Assembly (NCBI RefSeq): GCF_001428605.1 | Contig: NZ_LMID01000001.1 | Span: 875,372-939,371 of the forward strand | DNA from: Sphingomonas sp. Root720 | GTDB lineage: Bacteria; Pseudomonadota; Alphaproteobacteria; Sphingomonadales; Sphingomonadaceae | Length of the DNA: 64,000 nt | Reading direction: 5' to 3' | Shown: positions 63,464 to 64,000 of the stretch, one piece after another | Layout of the letters: each line of letters opens with the position of its first letter | Position numbering within the stretch: position 1 is the first letter of the stretch | Notes under the pieces: generated by a model | Database searches by the model: none | What the model saw: only the letters and a program-made list of their open reading frames with translations | Told to the model about the DNA's origin: nothing | Made by a program: the position numbers and the translations under genes

Positions 63464-64000
63464 GCGCCCTTTCTCCGCGCTGACAGGATCTGATCACCCC
63501 ACTGCTCGGCCATGGCCGCCGCGATGCCGGGGAAGAAGCGAGACCGCTCGCGTTGCCGATTATGGTTGCCCGGCATGCGGTGGATGCGCGACCAGCGCTT
63601 CCATTGGTCAGTGCCGCGGGCGGGTGGCTGTAACTGCCGAGTGGGGCGCAGAGGCCTCAACTTCCGAAGCCAGAGCCCGATGCCTTTGAACACCGGATCA
63701 CCGAACCACCATGGCTGCGCCACCTGCGCAGGCGGACAATAATTGGTAATCCGCACCTGGGCATGCCTATGCATCATGGGGTTTTCGATGGCCACATACG
63801 GCACCGGCGCCTGCCACAGCGTCGAGAACAGGCTCGCTGCCCGGTCCAGATCCTCCCACATCTCCGGCAGCGTCCGCCCCGGCGGCGCGGTGTGAAGCCA
63901 GCGCAGCCCGCTCTTGCAAAGCCGCGTGCAAGGCGGATGCGCGACAATCAGCAGATCCCAGCCATCGCCGAGCACATCGCGCACGTCGCATTGGATATGA
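63460..64000 (-). CDS. DNA methyltransferase-like phage protein (5' end beyond right edge)
   Basis: The frame is open at 64000 and its GTG 63984 is internal: HIQCD precedes VRDVLGDGWDLLIVAHPPCT, matching phage proteins related to DNA cytosine methyltransferases, in which PPC carries the catalytic Cys (here AHPPCTRL). Later parts are PYVAIENPMMHRHAQVRI (motif ENP) and QPWWFGDPVFKGIGLWLRKL. Visible part 180 residues. The whole enzyme may be a truncated methylase-fold protein rather than a standard one; the missing N-terminus should hold the SAM-binding part. Confidence 0.7.
   Translation of the reverse strand, partial: HIQCDVRDVLGDGWDLLIVAHPPCTRLCKSGLRWLHTAPPGRTLPEMWEDLDRAASLFSTLWQAPVPYVAIENPMMHRHAQVRITNYCPPAQVAQPWWFGDPVFKGIGLWLRKLRPLRPTRQLQPPARGTDQWKRWSRIHRMPGNHNRQRERSRFFPGIAAAMAEQWGDQILSARRKGA

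Larger units (their letters stand above)
56538..64000 (-). mobile_element. Integrated prophage or related element, integrase-side end
   Basis: Next to tRNA-Gln the gene content changes to a tyrosine recombinase and a single leftward train of small, mostly unrecognised genes with phage-type functions (ABA-sandwich, HTH, nuclease, ASCH and methylase-like). The train runs off the right edge, so the other end and the full size are unknown. The exact left boundary cannot be fixed: no second copy of the tRNA end is visible in this window. The 200 bp 56538-56739 before the first gene contain a 22-bp palindrome. Confidence 0.8.

Overview
The window is high-GC DNA from an alphaproteobacterium, most likely a member of the Sphingomonadaceae (Sphingomonas, Rhizorhabdus or a close relative). 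This rests on a SciP-type DUF1153 CtrA inhibitor, candidate EcfG-type promoters (GGAAC, 16-17 nt, CGTT), small GC-rich hairpin repeats with GAAA or GAAG loops, and the gene families present. Genus and species cannot be fixed from the sequence alone.

Layout. 1-9.3 kb: an edge-truncated transglutaminase-like protein; a LysE-type exporter behind a 55-residue membrane ORF; a divergent MocR-type regulator that overlaps pdxH; a CDF metal exporter; a PhzF-like isomerase; mnmA; sciP; small envelope and stress genes. 9.3-16.0 kb: a SIMPL protein, a two-gene RND efflux pump without an outer-membrane channel gene, and a DUF445 membrane protein. 16.3-21.8 kb: a sensory operon made of an OmpR-type response regulator, a periplasmic LysM-FecR protein and a CHASE2 sensor kinase, facing a CDP-glycerol-transferase-like gene. 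22.0-24.4 kb: a general-stress flavin-binding-fold protein and an AsmA-like protein.

24.4-35.1 kb is a cobalamin locus transcribed leftward: cobO, btuB, two membrane or redox accessory genes, and the late assembly genes cobT, a phosphatase, cobS, cobC, cobD, cobQ and cobU, mostly overlapping. Two B12 riboswitches precede cobO and btuB. No corrin-ring genes are present, so the locus covers corrinoid uptake, adenosylation, side-chain attachment and nucleotide-loop assembly. 35.1-35.6 kb is an AT-rich intergenic island ahead of a PA2169-like four-helix protein.

36.2-55.9 kb is housekeeping core: tRNA-Glu, recJ, glpX, hom, a small Gln-rich stress ORF, an OsmC protein, hydrolases, recN, ligA, a CHASE3 hybrid kinase, an aminotransferase, a DEAD-box helicase, an M20 peptidase, a glutathione S-transferase and a glycine-zipper protein. 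Four small stress-type genes (7.7, 22.0, 40.8 and 56.3 kb) each have an EcfG-like promoter 47-60 nt before the start codon.

56.5-64.0 kb is the end of a prophage or related integrative element beside a tRNA-Gln. It holds a tyrosine recombinase and a leftward train of small phage genes, thirteen of whose junctions are four-base ATGA overlaps. The element continues past the right edge with a DNA-methylase-like gene. Two chromosomal genes, the CHASE2 kinase and the AsmA-like protein, lack a convincing in-frame start and deserve re-examination.
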